A stretch of DNA of 64,000 bases from assembly GCA_965276715.1 (NCBI GenBank), contig OZ255622.1:3410001-3474000 (forward strand), given 5' to 3'. Below are positions 1 to 8,360 of the stretch, one piece after another. The stretch is from CAXTPV01 sp965276715 (GTDB lineage: Bacteria; Pseudomonadota; Alphaproteobacteria; Acetobacterales; Acetobacteraceae). Both the position numbers and the translations under genes were made by a program. A model generated the notes under the pieces. The model saw only the letters and a list, made by a program, of their open reading frames with translations. It was not told where the DNA came from and did no database searches. Positions within the stretch are counted from its first letter, which is position 1, and every line of letters begins with the position of its first letter.

Positions 1-248
1 TGCTCGGGGCCCTCTTCGCCGTACTGCGGGCCACGCACGCTCCGATGCATCGCGTCGGCGACACCATCCTGCTCGCTTGCCTCCTCGGCATCGCGTCGCA
101 AATCGGCGATCTCGCCGAAAGTGCCGCCAAGCGCCATTTCGGCGTGAAGGACTCCGGCCGGCTCATCCCGGGACATGGCGGGCTGCTCGACCGGCTCGAT
201 GGCCTGATGGCCGCCGCCCCCACGGCCGCCCTGCTCATGCTCGCCTGA
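1..248 (+). CDS. cdsA: Phosphatidate cytidylyltransferase, C-terminal part (5' end outside window)
   Basis: The frame is open from the first bases of the window, so only the last 82 or so codons are present. CdsA makes CDP-diacylglycerol from phosphatidate and CTP at the inner membrane, feeding phospholipid synthesis. The visible part carries the family C-terminal signature: QIGDLAESAAKRHFGVKDSG, then LIPGHGGLLDRLDG with the conserved K-R...K-D and G-H-G-G..D-R-D residues. The gene ends 12 bp before dxr, the usual alphaproteobacterial cdsA-dxr-rseP order, so it is probably the upstream part of one operon. Identification is firm from signature plus context; nothing can be said about the N-terminus. 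Confidence 0.93.
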   Translation, partial: LGALFAVLRATHAPMHRVGDTILLACLLGIASQIGDLAESAAKRHFGVKDSGRLIPGHGGLLDRLDGLMAAAPTAALLMLA

Positions 249-260
249 CCCGAGGGTCCG

Positions 261-1445
261 ATGACCGTTCCACGCACCATCACCATCCTGGGTTCGACCG
301 GCAGCATCGGCTGCAGCACGGTCGACCTGCTTCTCGCCCAGCCGGAGCACACCCGCATCGAAGCGCTCGTCGGCGGCCGCAATGCGGCCAGGCTCGCCGA
401 GCAGGCACGTGCCCTCCGCCCGCGCCTCGCCGTCATCGCCGATCCGTCCTGCCGCGCAACGCTTGCCGATCATCTCGCCGGAAGCGGGATCGAGGTCGCC
501 GCCGGCCCGGACGCCGTCCTCGATGCCGCCGCGCGCCCGGCCGACTGGACGATGGCCGCGATCACGGGCGCCGCCGGCCTCGGTCCGACGCTCGCCGCGA
601 TCGCCCGTGGCGGCGCGATCGCGCTGGCCAACAAGGAGGCGCTGGTCTGCGCGGGCGAGGTGATGCTGGCGGCCATCCGTGACGCCGGCGCGACGCTGCT
701 CCCGGTCGATTCCGAGCACAACGCCATCTTCCAGGCGCTCGGCGGAACCTTCATCACGGATGCCGTCGAACGCATCGTGCTGACCGCATCGGGCGGTCCG
801 TTCCGGAACGCCTCGCACGAGGCGATGCGCGCCGCCAGCCCCGAAGCGGCGCTGCGTCATCCCACCTGGTCGATGGGTGCGAAGATCTCGATCGACAGCG
901 CGACGATGTTCAACAAGGGCCTCGAACTGATCGAGGCCGCCCGCCTCTTCGGCCTCGACGAGACCGTGATCGACATCCTCGTCCATCCGCAATCCGTCGT
1001 GCACGGCATGGTGCGGTTCCGCGACGCGAGCGTCATCGCCCAGCTCGGTGCCGCCGACATGCGCATCCCGATCGCCCACTGCCTGGCCTGGCCCGGACGG
1101 ATCCCGACCCGCTCGCCGCGGCTCGACCTCGCCACCCTCGGCAGCCTCACCTTCGAGCCGCCCGATCCGGTGCGTTTTCCGGCACTCCGTCTCGCGCGCG
1201 CGGCACTGCGCGAAGGCGGTGGCGCCCCCGCCATCCTCAACGCCGCCAACGAGGTGGCGGTCGACGCCTTTCTCGCGCGACGGATCGGATTTCTCGACAT
1301 CGCGGTCGTCGTCGAGGCAACACTCGACCATATGGGCAGCAGACGAGCCGACACCTTGCCCGCCGTGCTCGAGCTCGACCGTGAGGCGCGCGTGGTGGCC
1401 GGAGCGGTCGCGAAGACCACCGCGCCCGCATTGCGGTCGGCCTGA
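261..1445 (+). CDS. dxr: 1-deoxy-D-xylulose 5-phosphate reductoisomerase
   Basis: Dxr (IspC) catalyses the NADPH-dependent rearrangement and reduction of DXP to 2-C-methylerythritol 4-phosphate, the committed step of the non-mevalonate isoprenoid pathway, in the cytoplasm. The 394-residue product has the usual length. It shows the N-terminal dinucleotide motif GSTGSIG (residues 11-17), ANKEALVCAGE (about 123-133) and the metal site D150-S-E152-H-N, followed by the SMGAKISIDSATMFNKGLE substrate loop. ATG 261 follows GAGGGT by a few bases. It sits 12 bp after cdsA and 16 bp before rseP, so co-transcription is likely. No anomalies. Confidence 0.97.
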   Translation: MTVPRTITILGSTGSIGCSTVDLLLAQPEHTRIEALVGGRNAARLAEQARALRPRLAVIADPSCRATLADHLAGSGIEVAAGPDAVLDAAARPADWTMAAITGAAGLGPTLAAIARGGAIALANKEALVCAGEVMLAAIRDAGATLLPVDSEHNAIFQALGGTFITDAVERIVLTASGGPFRNASHEAMRAASPEAALRHPTWSMGAKISIDSATMFNKGLELIEAARLFGLDETVIDILVHPQSVVHGMVRFRDASVIAQLGAADMRIPIAHCLAWPGRIPTRSPRLDLATLGSLTFEPPDPVRFPALRLARAALREGGGAPAILNAANEVAVDAFLARRIGFLDIAVVVEATLDHMGSRRADTLPAVLELDREARVVAGAVAKTTAPALRSA

Positions 1446-1461
1446 CCAACGGAGACCGGCG

Positions 1462-2571
1462 ATGACCCATCTCGCGCACACGATCCTGTCGTTCGTGATC
1501 GTGATCGGCGTCCTGGTGTTCGTCCACGAGCTTGGCCACTACCTTGCCGCCCGCTGGCGCGGCGTCCGCGTCGAGGTCTTCTCGGTCGGCATGGGTCAGC
1601 GAGTCTGCGGCTGGACCGACCGGGCCGGCACCGACTGGCGTATCTCCGCGATCCCGATCGGCGGCTATGTCCGCATGCTCGGCCAGTCCGATCTGGCACT
1701 CGACGACGAGCCGGCGCCCTCGCTGGCCCGGCGTGACGGATCGAGCCCCTCGTTCGCCGACAAATCGGTCGCCTCGCGCGCGATCATCGTCGCCGCCGGA
1801 CCCATCTTCAATTTCATCTTTGCCGTCCTGGTCTTCGCCGCCGTCTACGCACTCGCCGGCAAGCCATCCGATCGTCCGGTCGTGGCCAGCGTGCTGCAGC
1901 CGAGTGCCGCGGCGAGGGCCGGCATCCTGCCGGGCGACGCGATCCTGACCGTCGATGGCGCGGCCGTCACCCGAATCGCCGACATCCCGGCGCGCGTGTC
2001 AGGCCATCCCGCCGAGCCGATCGCGATCACCCTCGAACGCGCCGGCCACAGGCTGACGCTCACCGCGCGCCCAGACGCGGTCCTCCGCGCCGGCCGCCGT
2101 GTCGGCCAGCTCGGCATCGAGATCTCCGGCGGAGCGCCGGTCCGGCTCGGCCTGCCCGCGGCCCTGATGGCCGGCACCGTCACCACCGTCGAGATCGGCC
2201 GGCAGATCGTCACCAACCTCTGGAGCATCGTCTCCGGGCAGGGAGGCGCCGCCAATCTCGGCGGAACGCTGCGCATCGCCCAGGTGTCGGGCCAGGCGGC
2301 CAGCGCGGGTCCGGCCACGCTCGCCTTCCTGATCGCGATGATCTCGGTCAATCTCGGCATGGTCAATCTGCTGCCCGTGCCGGTGCTCGACGGTGGCAAT
2401 CTGATCTTCTACGCCGCCGAAGCCCTGCTCGGCCGGCCGCTGTCACGGCGCGCGCAAGCGCTCGGCCTGCAGGCGGGCCTCGCCCTGATCGCCGGCCTGA
2501 TCCTGTTCACCACCTTCAACGATCTCAACAGCTTCGGTCTGTTCCACTGGATCCAGTCGCTGTCGGGCTGA
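1462..2571 (+). CDS. rseP: RIP metalloprotease RseP (site-2 protease)
   Basis: Membrane zinc protease that cleaves transmembrane anti-sigma factors and leftover signal peptides within the inner membrane. The 369-residue product starts at ATG 1462 after GGAGACCGGCG. It carries the catalytic HExxH as H22-E-L-G-H26 in the first membrane segment, a single PDZ region (about residues 115-200) and the C-terminal N-L-L-P-V-P-V-L-D-G-G motif that supplies the third zinc ligand in this family. A longer in-frame reading runs back into dxr but has no family similarity. Proteobacteria normally place bamA directly downstream; here about 1.3 kb of unrelated sequence intervenes. Confidence 0.96.
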   Translation: MTHLAHTILSFVIVIGVLVFVHELGHYLAARWRGVRVEVFSVGMGQRVCGWTDRAGTDWRISAIPIGGYVRMLGQSDLALDDEPAPSLARRDGSSPSFADKSVASRAIIVAAGPIFNFIFAVLVFAAVYALAGKPSDRPVVASVLQPSAAARAGILPGDAILTVDGAAVTRIADIPARVSGHPAEPIAITLERAGHRLTLTARPDAVLRAGRRVGQLGIEISGGAPVRLGLPAALMAGTVTTVEIGRQIVTNLWSIVSGQGGAANLGGTLRIAQVSGQAASAGPATLAFLIAMISVNLGMVNLLPVPVLDGGNLIFYAAEALLGRPLSRRAQALGLQAGLALIAGLILFTTFNDLNSFGLFHWIQSLSG

Positions 2572-2579
2572 AGGCAGAG

Positions 2580-2603
2580 CCGGGGGCCGAGGCCGGCCCC
2601 CGG
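2580..2603. repeat. GC-rich hairpin after rseP, possible terminator
   Basis: Perfect 9-bp arms CCGGGGGCC (2580-2588) and GGCCCCCGG (2595-2603) around a 6-base loop, eight bases after the rseP stop. No T-tract follows. It resembles the GC-rich hairpins near 23801, 54773 and 59123. It may end the cdsA-dxr-rseP transcript or be a dispersed repeat; the sequence does not decide. Confidence 0.6.
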
Positions 2604-2620
2604 ACCCCCGGCTTACCATT

Positions 2621-2649
2621 TTGACACGCTAACGGAGACCAGCTTTGAT
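2621..2649 (+). promoter_or_regulatory. Candidate sigma-70-type promoter upstream of the inserted cassette
   Basis: TTGACA (2621-2626), a 17-base spacer and TTTGAT (2644-2649). The -35 is a consensus match, uncommon in this GC-rich window, and sits 38 bases before the ATG at 2688. It would give the two-gene cassette its own promoter, independent of rseP. Prediction from sequence only. Confidence 0.5.
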
Positions 2650-2687
2650 CTAGAGCGACGAGCGACAGATCAGAGGCCTCATCGACC

Positions 2688-3325
2688 ATGCCACCTCCGC
2701 CACCTCCGCACCGATGGCTTCAGCCGGACGCGGTGTCTCTTCTCATGAAGGAGGCCGACGCCAATCCGTCGCTGTTTGCGGGATTCCCGAACCCGACCGA
2801 GCAATCAAATGCCTTGTCGCGCTCTGTTTCTACCGCTTCGACCTCGGTGTCGGCCAGATCATAAAGCAGAACCTCAATTTCTACGCGACCAAGCCAAGTG
2901 GACCGGCGCTCATCGGCTGGTTCCTCGCGACGATGATGCAAATCGAGGACAAGCCCGAGGCGTTTCCCTTCTGCCTTTCGGAGCGCGAGTTCGTCTACTA
3001 CAGCAAGGAAAACTTCGGAGAAGACGTAGAGAACGCAGAAGGTATTTATCATCCACCCGATTTTTACGGATCTTTGGTCAAGTTCAGTATTGGTTTGCTG
3101 TTGGGGGTCGCAGCCGCAGGCGCAGTCTCCAGCGTCCTGCCGGAAGCTGCCATAGGCGCGGCGGCAATCTCAAAGTTCGCGCCCGATCTCGCCCGCGCGG
3201 CCACTGGTCAAGTCACTGGTTTGGTGATCGGCCATGTGCTGGGAGGAGACCCGATCGATGCTTATGAAAAGACAGACCGCTGGAAGCGCTATAAACTCGA
3301 TCTTCAGAGACGAACGCTCCGATGA
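2688..3325 (+). pseudogene. Unrecognised protein gene, probably frameshifted near its 5' end
   Basis: I do not recognise the family. The frame starting at ATG 2688 reads MPPPPPPHRWLQPDAVSLLM and on to FAGFPNPTEQ, which looks like real protein, then runs into a stop at 2862. The downstream frame (open from 2714 to 3325) only looks protein-like from about residue 34, with CFYRFDLGVGQIIKQNLNFY and FPFCLSEREFVYYSKENFGE. Joining them needs a -1 shift at about 2800-2830. The C-terminal half has a glycine/alanine-rich hydrophobic stretch (FSIGLLLGVAAAGAVSSVLP). Base composition is less GC-rich than the neighbours, suggesting transfer. The stop overlaps the next gene as ATGA, so the two were translationally coupled. 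A sequencing error is the alternative to a true pseudogene; if intact, the shorter reading 2714-3325 (203 residues) would be annotated. Confidence 0.6.
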
Positions 3326-3594
3326 GCACCGCTCGGAATTTTCTATATCGATATCATCGGGTCCTCGGGACTTTCATTGTCGTATCGTTCATTGTGTTTC
3401 TGACTTACCGATCCTATGTCCTGGCTTCGGCTGGATGCCTTGTCGCCTTGCTTTTCTCGTGGTGCCTCTATCCTCACGCAGGCTACGACCAGAGCCTGCC
3501 AAGGCATTTGCGCAAAGCCGTCCTGCATCTCACGATTTTCGCGGGCTCGGTCGGGTTGATACTGTGTGCTCTTGTCCCTTTTCTCCCGCCTTGA
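3322..3594 (+). CDS. Small integral membrane protein of unknown function
   Basis: A 90-residue product with about three predicted membrane segments (roughly residues 14-30, 32-48 and 67-87) joined by short charged loops. No family recognised. The ATG overlaps the stop of the preceding gene (ATGA at 3322-3325), so it is translationally coupled to it. Both belong to the lower-GC insertion between rseP and bamA. A small membrane protein coupled to a protein with a hydrophobic Gly/Ala-rich region could be an immunity or accessory partner; this is inference from arrangement only. Confidence 0.65.
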   Translation: MSTARNFLYRYHRVLGTFIVVSFIVFLTYRSYVLASAGCLVALLFSWCLYPHAGYDQSLPRHLRKAVLHLTIFAGSVGLILCALVPFLPP

Positions 3595-3943
3595 CCCTCG
3601 AGTGTCGCCTGAACTCGCATCAACATCTGATATCGGCTGAAGTCATGTCGTGCGTTCACGCGGGTCCCGGAAAGCTCGGCCCGGCGAGTCCCGCGCAACG
3701 TCATGGCGTGACCGCTTCGGTCGACACCCGTTTCCGTCGGCCCGACGGTGCCTCGTCCCGGAAAAGAGAACCTCTTCGCGCCCCTGGCCCACGCCGCGTC
3801 GAGCTTGATTGGACCTCCGGCGCTGAGCGCGGCCAGCAATCCCACGACGGACGCGACTTGCGGAACGCGGACGAGTTCGGCTAGCTCACGCCGCTGCCCA
3901 TCACAACGGTGTGCGCGGCATGCACGCCGCTTTCCAGCCAGGG
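3595..3943. other. Intergenic stretch before bamA, no gene seen
   Basis: About 350 bases between the membrane-protein gene and bamA. Open frames crossing it on either strand have no recognisable protein features and look like chance frames. It presumably carries a bamA promoter, but I cannot point to one with confidence. Confidence 0.5.
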
Positions 3944-6364
3944 ATGCGGGCGGCTGAGGGGATCGACACGTTGACTTTCACGCCCCTGGGGACTTCCAAG
4001 CGCCTGGCGCTTCTCGCGATTGTCTGCCTGCCGTTGATGCCGATGTCGCCCGCCACCGCCCGAGCTTCTCATCCAACGCACAATGGCGAGCACGCGACCA
4101 CCGCCACCGGCGGCACGATCTCGGCGATCCGGGTCGAGGGCAACCAGCGGATCGAGACCTCGACCATCCTCTCCTACATGGTGGTCGCACCGGGCGAGCC
4201 GTTCGACCAGGCCGAGCTCGACCGCAGCCTCAAGACCCTCTACGCCACCGGGTTGTTCCACGATGTCTCGCTCTCGCGCGAGGGCGGCACCTTGATCGTG
4301 CACGTGATCGAGAACCCGATCGTCAACCGCATCGTCTTCGAGGGAAATCACGCACTCACCGACGACAAGCTGCGCGACGTGCTCAGCCTGCGAACACGCG
4401 CGGTGTTCACCACCGACATGGCGCAGCGCGACCGGGAGAAGCTGCTCGAGCTCTACGCCGCCAGCGGACGTTTCGCCGTCACCGTTCAGCCGCAGATCAT
4501 CCGCCTCGCCGACAACCGGGTCGACGTCATCTTCAACATCAAGGAAAACAACCTCACGCTGATCAGCCGGATCAGCTTCGTGGGCAACCACGCCTTCGGC
4601 GAGGGCAAGCTGCGTTCGGTCATCACGACCGAGGAGACCGCCTGGTACAAGTTCTTCTCGACCAATGACGAATACAATCCCGAGCGCCTGAACTTCGACA
4701 AGGAGCTCCTGCGCCGCTTCTACCTGCGCAACGGCTACATCGACTTCAACGTCGTCGACGCGACCGCCGAGCTCTCGCCCGACCGCAAGTCGTTCTACAT
4801 CACCTTCACCGTCAGCGAGGGTGCCCGCTACCGCGTCGGTTCGGTCAAGATCACGTCCGACATCCGCGGTGCCGTGCCCGAAATCGTCCGGCCCTACCTC
4901 GAGGTCCGCCGCGGCCAGTGGTATGACGGTGACGAGGTCCAGCGCGACGCCGACAACATGCAGGCGCTGCTCCAGACCAAGGGATTTCCGTTCGCCGAGG
5001 TCAAGCCGCAGATCGGGCGCGACGAGGCGAACCACATCGTCGACCTCGTCTTCCCGCTCGAGAACGGTCCGCGCGTCTATGTCGATCGGATCGAGATCAA
5101 CGGCAACACCCGTACCGAGGACCGTGTCATCCGGCGCGAATTCTCCTTCGCCGAGGGCGATCCGTTCACCGAGAACCAGGTCCGCCGCACCAAGCAGTCG
5201 CTCACCGACCTCGGCTACTTCCAGACCGTCGACATCGACCAGTCCCCCGGCTCCGCACCCGATCGGACGATCGTCAACGCCAACCTGTCGGAGAAGGCGA
5301 CCGGCCAGCTCACGCTCGGCGGCGGCTACTCGACCGACGCCGGCGCGCTCGCCAACGCCGGCATCGAGCAGAAGAACTTCATCGGCACCGGCATCGACGC
5401 CTCCATCAACGGCACGCTCGCGCAGTACGAGAACCAGATCGACCTGTCGGTGACCGACCCCTATTTCCTCGACCGCAATCTCGTGGGCGGCATCGACGTC
5501 TACCGCACCGCCAACAACTACGCCGCCCTCGGCTACGCCAACTATGACGAGGTCCGCGAGGGCGGCACCTTCCGCATCGGCTACGCCTTCAACAATTTCC
5601 TGTCGCAGTCGTGGAACTACACGATCGTCAACCGCAACGTCTCGCAGATCAACACCGGATCGAGCATCTACGTCCTCGACGAATCCGGCCGCAGCCTGCT
5701 GTCGCAGGTCGGCACGACCCTCAGCCTCGACACCCGCGACAGCAGGGTCGAGCCGCACAAGGGCTTCATCATCAGGCTCGGCGAGGATGTGGCCGGCCTC
5801 GGCGGCAACGAGAAATACATTCGCAGCAAGCTCGACGGCGGCTACTACTTCCCGCTCGATTATTTCAGCGGCAACCGCGACTGGACCCTCGTCGAGCGCG
5901 CCGGCGCCGGTTACATCGCCGACTACAGCGGCGGCCGCCAAAGCCTGATCGACAATTTCTATCTCGGCGGCGACACGCTGCGTGGGTTCCTCGACGGCGG
6001 CGTGGGACCGCATGCTATTCCCACCAACGCGTATCCTTCGGCCGACAGCCTTGGCGGCCGCTTCATCTATACCGAATCGACCGAGCTTCACTTCCCCCTG
6101 CCGCTGCCGCCGGATCTCGGCATCTCCGGGCGCGCCTTCGTCGATGTCGGCGGCCTGTCCGGCATCCGCACGAATGCGCCCTCCAGCGATCAGCTCATCC
6201 AGCCGATCGTCGGCAACTCCCTCTCGCCGCGAGTCGGCGCCGGCGTCGGCGTCTCCTGGAAGAGCCCGTTCGGACTGATCAACATCGACGTCGCGGCACC
6301 GGTCGCGAAACAGCGCGAGGACCAGACCCAGGTCTTCCGCTTCGGCTTTGGCACGAATTTCTGA
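3944..6364 (+). CDS. bamA: Outer membrane protein assembly factor BamA
   Basis: Central pore of the BAM complex, which folds and inserts beta-barrel proteins into the outer membrane. The product has a signal peptide (around KRLALLAIVCLPLMPMSPATARA), five POTRA repeats (about residues 45-400; first ISAIRVEGNQRIETSTILSY, last VDRIEINGNTRTEDRVIRRE) and a C-terminal surface-antigen barrel. The conserved barrel-closing region reads YLGGDTLRGF and the last residue is F, as in most outer-membrane beta-barrels. Start choice is uncertain: in-frame GTG 3911, ATG 3920, ATG 3944 and TTG 3971 are possible. TTG 3971 has GAGGGG nine bases upstream and gives the tightest signal peptide. ompH follows after 7 bp. 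Confidence 0.96.
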   Translation: MRAAEGIDTLTFTPLGTSKRLALLAIVCLPLMPMSPATARASHPTHNGEHATTATGGTISAIRVEGNQRIETSTILSYMVVAPGEPFDQAELDRSLKTLYATGLFHDVSLSREGGTLIVHVIENPIVNRIVFEGNHALTDDKLRDVLSLRTRAVFTTDMAQRDREKLLELYAASGRFAVTVQPQIIRLADNRVDVIFNIKENNLTLISRISFVGNHAFGEGKLRSVITTEETAWYKFFSTNDEYNPERLNFDKELLRRFYLRNGYIDFNVVDATAELSPDRKSFYITFTVSEGARYRVGSVKITSDIRGAVPEIVRPYLEVRRGQWYDGDEVQRDADNMQALLQTKGFPFAEVKPQIGRDEANHIVDLVFPLENGPRVYVDRIEINGNTRTEDRVIRREFSFAEGDPFTENQVRRTKQSLTDLGYFQTVDIDQSPGSAPDRTIVNANLSEKATGQLTLGGGYSTDAGALANAGIEQKNFIGTGIDASINGTLAQYENQIDLSVTDPYFLDRNLVGGIDVYRTANNYAALGYANYDEVREGGTFRIGYAFNNFLSQSWNYTIVNRNVSQINTGSSIYVLDESGRSLLSQVGTTLSLDTRDSRVEPHKGFIIRLGEDVAGLGGNEKYIRSKLDGGYYFPLDYFSGNRDWTLVERAGAGYIADYSGGRQSLIDNFYLGGDTLRGFLDGGVGPHAIPTNAYPSADSLGGRFIYTESTELHFPLPLPPDLGISGRAFVDVGGLSGIRTNAPSSDQLIQPIVGNSLSPRVGAGVGVSWKSPFGLINIDVAAPVAKQREDQTQVFRFGFGTNF

Positions 6365-6371
6365 GGTGACC

Positions 6372-7271
6372 ATGTCTTCCTTGATCGCAGCGACCCGTGC
6401 CGCCTCCCTCTCCGCGCTGGCGCTGCTGCTCGTCCCGCACGCCGCTTCCGCCCAATCCTCCCCCGGCTGGTTCGTGCCCAAGCAGGCGGCCCCGGCCCAA
6501 GCTGACGCCCCCCGGCATGGCCATCATGTCTCCCAGGCGGCACCGGTCGCCCCGCCGGCCGAAATGGCGGCAGGGCCCGAGGGCCAGGCAGCGCCGCAAG
6601 GTCCGCCGCCCGTCCTGCCGCTGCCGCCGGTGCCGTCCCCGACCGAGCTGCCGAAGGGCGCGCCGCCGCCGGCGGCCGTCATCGGTGTGATCAGCGTCCC
6701 CGACATCATGCGCGCCTCGACCGCCGCCGAGCAGGTCCAGCGTGTGCTCGGCGCCCGGCGCGACAAGCTCACCGGCGACGTCCAGCGCGAGCAGCTCGTC
6801 TGGCGCGACATGCAGGCCTCCATCGAGGAAGCCAAGAACCAGAGCCAGGACCAGGCCCGCGGCAAGCTCCGCGCGTTGCAGGAGCGGGTCATCCGCGAGC
6901 AGCAGGACTTCAAGAACCGCCAGCGGGTGATCCAGGAAGCGGCCCAGGTCGCACTCGGCCAGATCGAGCGCGAACTGGTCCAGGTCATCCGCCAGGTCTC
7001 CGCCAGCCGCGGCATGAACCTCGTGCTCCACCAGGAGCAGATCGCGCTCAACATCCAGCCGTTCGACATCTCCCAGCAGGTCGTCAACCAGCTCAACTCG
7101 GTGCTGCCGTCGGTGTTCATCCCGGCCGACGGCGTCGATCCGGAACAGCTGGCAAAGGATGGCACCTTCCCGACCACCGCGCAGCCGGAGGCCCCGGGCG
7201 GCAGTCCGGTGCAGGTCTCGGCACCTGGCGCCGGCGCGCCCGCGCCCAGCGCGCCGCCGAAGGGCAAGTAG
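6372..7271 (+). CDS. OmpH/Skp family periplasmic chaperone
   Basis: Skp-type chaperones hold unfolded outer-membrane proteins in the periplasm for BamA. The 299-residue product starts with a clear signal peptide (MSSLIAATRAASLSALALLL...AASAQ). A Pro/Ala-rich spacer of about 80 residues follows, then the OmpH domain (IGVISVPDIMRASTAAEQVQ) and a long charged coiled coil (about 150-215). A Gly/Pro/Ala-rich tail ends the protein. It is longer than typical Skp (about 160-200) because of the two low-complexity segments. An earlier in-frame start at 6348 lies inside bamA and would spoil the signal peptide. The stop is TAG at 7269-7271, and lpxD continues in the same frame directly after it. Confidence 0.9.
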   Translation: MSSLIAATRAASLSALALLLVPHAASAQSSPGWFVPKQAAPAQADAPRHGHHVSQAAPVAPPAEMAAGPEGQAAPQGPPPVLPLPPVPSPTELPKGAPPPAAVIGVISVPDIMRASTAAEQVQRVLGARRDKLTGDVQREQLVWRDMQASIEEAKNQSQDQARGKLRALQERVIREQQDFKNRQRVIQEAAQVALGQIERELVQVIRQVSASRGMNLVLHQEQIALNIQPFDISQQVVNQLNSVLPSVFIPADGVDPEQLAKDGTFPTTAQPEAPGGSPVQVSAPGAGAPAPSAPPKGK

Positions 7272-8333
7272 CTGCAGGACGCGTCCGACCCCGGCGGTCC
7301 CGTCCAGCAGGGGCCGGGTGACCCACGTTTCTTCACGTGCGCCGGCCCCCACACCGTCGACGACCTCGCGGCCGCCGTCGGGGCGGCGCTCCTGCCGGCC
7401 GCCGACGGCAGCGAGCCGCCGCCGCTGCGCGGTGTCGCCCCGCTCTCGGCCGCGGCCCCTGACAAGGTGAGCTTCCTCGACAACCGCAAATATCTCGACC
7501 AGCTCGGCACCACCGCTGCCGGCCTGGTCATCGTCACCGAGGCTCATGCCGATCGTCGGCCCGCCGGAGCCGCCGCCCTGGTCGCCGCCGACCCCTATCT
7601 CGCCTGGGCCAGGATCGCCTCCCTGTTCCATCCGCCCGTCCCGGTCCGACCCGGATGCCATCCGTCGGCCATCGTCGACGGCGCCACGATCGACGCGTCG
7701 GCCGAGATCGCCGCCCTGGCCGTCATCGGTCCCGGCGCCAGCATCGGGGCGCGCACCCGGATCGGCGAGGGCGCCGTCATCGGTCCCGGCGTCGTCATCG
7801 GCGCCGACTGCCGGATCGGTCCGCTCGCCACCATCAGCCACGCCCTGCTCGGCGACCGGGTCACGCTCCTTGCCGGCGCGCGCGTCGGCCAGGACGGATT
7901 CGGCTTCGCGATCACGCCCGGGGGCTTCATCAGCGTCCCCCAGCTCGGCCGCGTCATCCTCGAGCACGACGTCGAGGTCGGTGCCAACACCACCATCGAC
8001 CGCGGTTCGACCGCCGACACCGTCATCGGCGCCGGCTCGCGTCTCGACAACCTGGTCATGATCGCGCACAACGTCCGCCTCGGGCGCTGCTGCGTGGTCG
8101 TCGCCCAGGCGGGCATTTCCGGTTCCACCATCCTCGAGGATTTCGTGACCGTTGCGGCTCAAGCGGGATTGACCGGCCATTTGCGGATCGGAACGAAAGC
8201 CCGGATCGGCGCGCAGGCGGGCGTGATGTCCGACGTCGAGCAGGCGACCGACGTCGTGGGTTCGCCGGCGATGGGCGTGCGCGAATTTTTTCGCAACGTG
8301 GCGACGCTCCGCAGGCTCTCCAAGCGTCATTAA
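7272..8333 (+). CDS. lpxD: UDP-3-O-(3-hydroxyacyl)glucosamine N-acyltransferase
   Basis: LpxD adds the second 3-hydroxyacyl chain, from acyl-ACP, to UDP-3-O-acylglucosamine in lipid A synthesis (cytoplasm). The N-terminal uridine-binding part (DPRFFTCAGPHTVDDLAAAV) leads into a hexapeptide-repeat left-handed helix with the catalytic histidine in MIAHNVRLG (H266 counting from 7272). Homology extends well upstream of the first canonical start, GTG 7467, which would remove the N-terminal domain. Between the ompH TAG and 7467 there is no in-frame ATG, GTG or TTG, only CTG at 7272, with GAAGGG seven bases before it. I therefore give 7272 as the 5' limit, with the true start unresolved (CTG start, TAG readthrough from ompH, mutated start, or sequence error). 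Confidence 0.85.
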   Translation: MQDASDPGGPVQQGPGDPRFFTCAGPHTVDDLAAAVGAALLPAADGSEPPPLRGVAPLSAAAPDKVSFLDNRKYLDQLGTTAAGLVIVTEAHADRRPAGAAALVAADPYLAWARIASLFHPPVPVRPGCHPSAIVDGATIDASAEIAALAVIGPGASIGARTRIGEGAVIGPGVVIGADCRIGPLATISHALLGDRVTLLAGARVGQDGFGFAITPGGFISVPQLGRVILEHDVEVGANTTIDRGSTADTVIGAGSRLDNLVMIAHNVRLGRCCVVVAQAGISGSTILEDFVTVAAQAGLTGHLRIGTKARIGAQAGVMSDVEQATDVVGSPAMGVREFFRNVATLRRLSKRH

Positions 8334-8360
8334 GGCCGGCCCGGGCGGAAGATCACGTTG

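Noticed and set aside
3234..3884. Plus-strand open frame spanning the end of the rseP-bamA insertion
   Set aside because: Overlaps the better-supported membrane-protein gene and has no protein-like features.
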